Of a stretch of DNA of 25,899 bases, positions 25,048 to 25,899 are shown piece after piece; the stretch's first letter is position 1; each line of letters starts with the position of its first letter. A model generated the notes under the pieces. The model made no database searches. It worked only from the letters and a program-made list of their open reading frames with translations, and was not told the origin of the DNA. Source of the stretch: Verrucomicrobiales bacterium (lineage in GTDB: Bacteria; Verrucomicrobiota; Verrucomicrobiia; Verrucomicrobiales; Akkermansiaceae); assembly GCA_003527555.1 (NCBI GenBank), contig DPWT01000135.1, forward strand, positions 1 through 25,899, written 5' to 3'. A program made the position numbers and the translations under genes.

Positions 25048-25389
25048 ATGGCTGCCCCAAAAAAAATGAATACAGACCTGATGCAGGAACGGGAGGAAGC
25101 ATGGGTAGGCGATGCTGTGCTCGCACTTTACATGCGCCGTTTGATTCTCAGAGAGCAAGGGAAAATGGATGGTGAGATGTTTGTTCGCTGCACATCAAAT
25201 GATTTCCTGCGTAACATTGGTAATGCTACATCTGTGGAAGCTCTTATAGGCCGAATTTATGAGGAGCAAGGCCTTCAAGCTGCTTTTGATTGGATGGAGT
25301 TCGAGTTGTTGCCTGTGTTTCGTCAGCAAGAAAAAAACTATCGTAACCGTGAGACTCAAAAAAAGACGAAGCGCAGAAAAAAGAAGTAA
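25048..25389 (+). CDS. Mini-RNase III-like (RNase III catalytic domain) protein
   Basis: This 113-residue protein has an RNase III-type core without a double-stranded RNA-binding domain. EEAWVGDAVLALYMRR at 17-31 corresponds to the RNase III signature helix with Asp22. CTSNDFLRNIGNATSVEALIGRIYEEQG (about 48-75) carries the second acidic site, Glu64. The first-helix Glu positions of full RNase III are not conserved, as in Mini-III. Mini-III (MrnC) of Firmicutes matures 23S rRNA ends. The C terminus (about 98-113) is a basic Lys/Arg tail that could bind RNA. The start ATG at 25048 gives the usual length. It is convergent with the M20 peptidase gene. Confidence 0.75.
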   Translation: MAAPKKMNTDLMQEREEAWVGDAVLALYMRRLILREQGKMDGEMFVRCTSNDFLRNIGNATSVEALIGRIYEEQGLQAAFDWMEFELLPVFRQQEKNYRNRETQKKTKRRKKK

Positions 25390-25453
25390 AGCGGGTTTCA
25401 GGGAGCGTTAGTCACTCGGTAGTGTAGGCGCAAACTGATTGTTTTCCAGTTGA

Positions 25454-25899
25454 TTAGCATGAGCCTGACTCAAGGCTCTTGATCAGATTCTCAAAGTAAA
25501 CTACGCCTGCTTTGAGACGATCAATTTTGATAAATTCATCTTTTGTATGTGCTTGATTGATAGATCCAGGTCCGATGCAGACTGACGGGATACCGGCGGC
25601 GTTGAGATGGGCGGCATCAGAGAACCACGGCGCTCCCACGGTTTTACTTTTGGGGTTCGCGGCGATGAGTTTTTTTATCCAGATATTGTCGTCTGGAACC
25701 TCCATCGGCGGATTTTCGTGCGGGTTGACCACCTTAAGGGAAAGCTTTTGATGGCTGATGGTTTTTTCGACTACGGCAAGTGCTCCATCATTGTCATGCA
25801 GTGAGGGAGTCGTGCGAATATCAATCTGTGACGAGGCAAAATCGGGAACAATATTAGGCTGTTTACCACCTATGATTGTGCCGACATTAAGAGTTGAGC
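25454..25899 (-). CDS. M20 family peptidase (ArgE/DapE/CPG2-type), C-terminal part
   Basis: The gene enters from beyond the right edge and ends with TAA at 25456-25454. About 147 residues are visible. They begin with STLNVGTIIGGKQPNIVPDF and SQIDIRTTPS, which is the dimerisation-domain core of M20 peptidases. The C-terminal catalytic part has WFSDAAHLNAAGIPSVCIGPGSINQAHTKDEFI, with the metal/catalytic His and the DEF motif. Acetylornithine deacetylase, succinyl-diaminopimelate desuccinylase or a general M20 carboxypeptidase are all possible. The N-terminal metal ligands are outside the window, so substrate cannot be assigned. It converges with the Mini-III-like gene. Confidence 0.85.
   Translation of the reverse strand, partial: STLNVGTIIGGKQPNIVPDFASSQIDIRTTPSLHDNDGALAVVEKTISHQKLSLKVVNPHENPPMEVPDDNIWIKKLIAANPKSKTVGAPWFSDAAHLNAAGIPSVCIGPGSINQAHTKDEFIKIDRLKAGVVYFENLIKSLESGSC

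Noticed and set aside
25461..25478. GAGCCT/AGGCTC hairpin at the end of the M20 peptidase gene
   Set aside because: It is a 6-bp perfect stem but lies before the stop codon and has no T-run after it, so it is not a convincing terminator.

Overview
The window looks like a chromosomal segment of a Gram-negative, diderm bacterium, most likely from the Verrucomicrobiota. The phylum call is an inference from the long FtsH, the mix of Proteobacteria-like genes (TtpC-type TonB cluster, RapA) with a menaquinone pathway, and the near absence of Shine-Dalgarno sequences. No rRNA marker is present, and I see no tRNA, insertion sequence, prophage or CRISPR array. All gene names rest on motif recognition by eye.

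Layout. (1) About 2-5105, plus strand: an energy-transduction operon, DUF3450 protein (cut by the window edge) - TtpC-like MotA/TolQ/ExbB protein - ExbB - ExbD - TonB - TPR protein, which powers outer-membrane TonB-dependent receptors. (2) 5135-8665, minus strand: a 1176-residue fusion of a TerB-like region, an FHA-like middle, an ABC ATPase and an ABCG-type permease. It diverges from ftsH (8829-11219), an AAA+ membrane protease with an enlarged periplasmic domain. (3) 11246-15534, minus strand: a tandem group transcribed as Uup-like ABC-F protein - acidic hypothetical - acidic hypothetical - BaiN/HI0933-type flavoprotein - small heavy-metal-associated (HMA) protein - terminator. (4) 15636-19168, plus strand: rapA (RNA polymerase recycling ATPase) and a YebC/TACO1-family gene. 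(5) 19256-19531, minus strand: acylphosphatase, divergent from a plus-strand menA-menC-menE operon (19597-22531) for menaquinone synthesis. (6) 22762-25389, plus strand: a PIN-PhoH ATPase, a lipoprotein resembling the RbsD/FucU fold, and a Mini-RNase III-like protein. (7) 25454-25899, minus strand: the C-terminal part of an M20 (ArgE/DapE-type) peptidase, running off the window.

The most notable observation is the HMA gene at 11304-11627. It is split by an in-frame UGA exactly where the first metal-binding cysteine of the GMTC motif belongs. The frame stays open and HMA-like on both sides. A 5-bp hairpin with a GGUUC loop, resembling a bacterial SECIS element, lies 25 nt after the UGA, and a strong intrinsic terminator follows the true stop. 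I read this as a likely selenocysteine-containing metallochaperone or redox protein that ordinary gene calling misses. No selA/selB/selC/selD is visible here, so the Sec machinery would have to be elsewhere in the genome.
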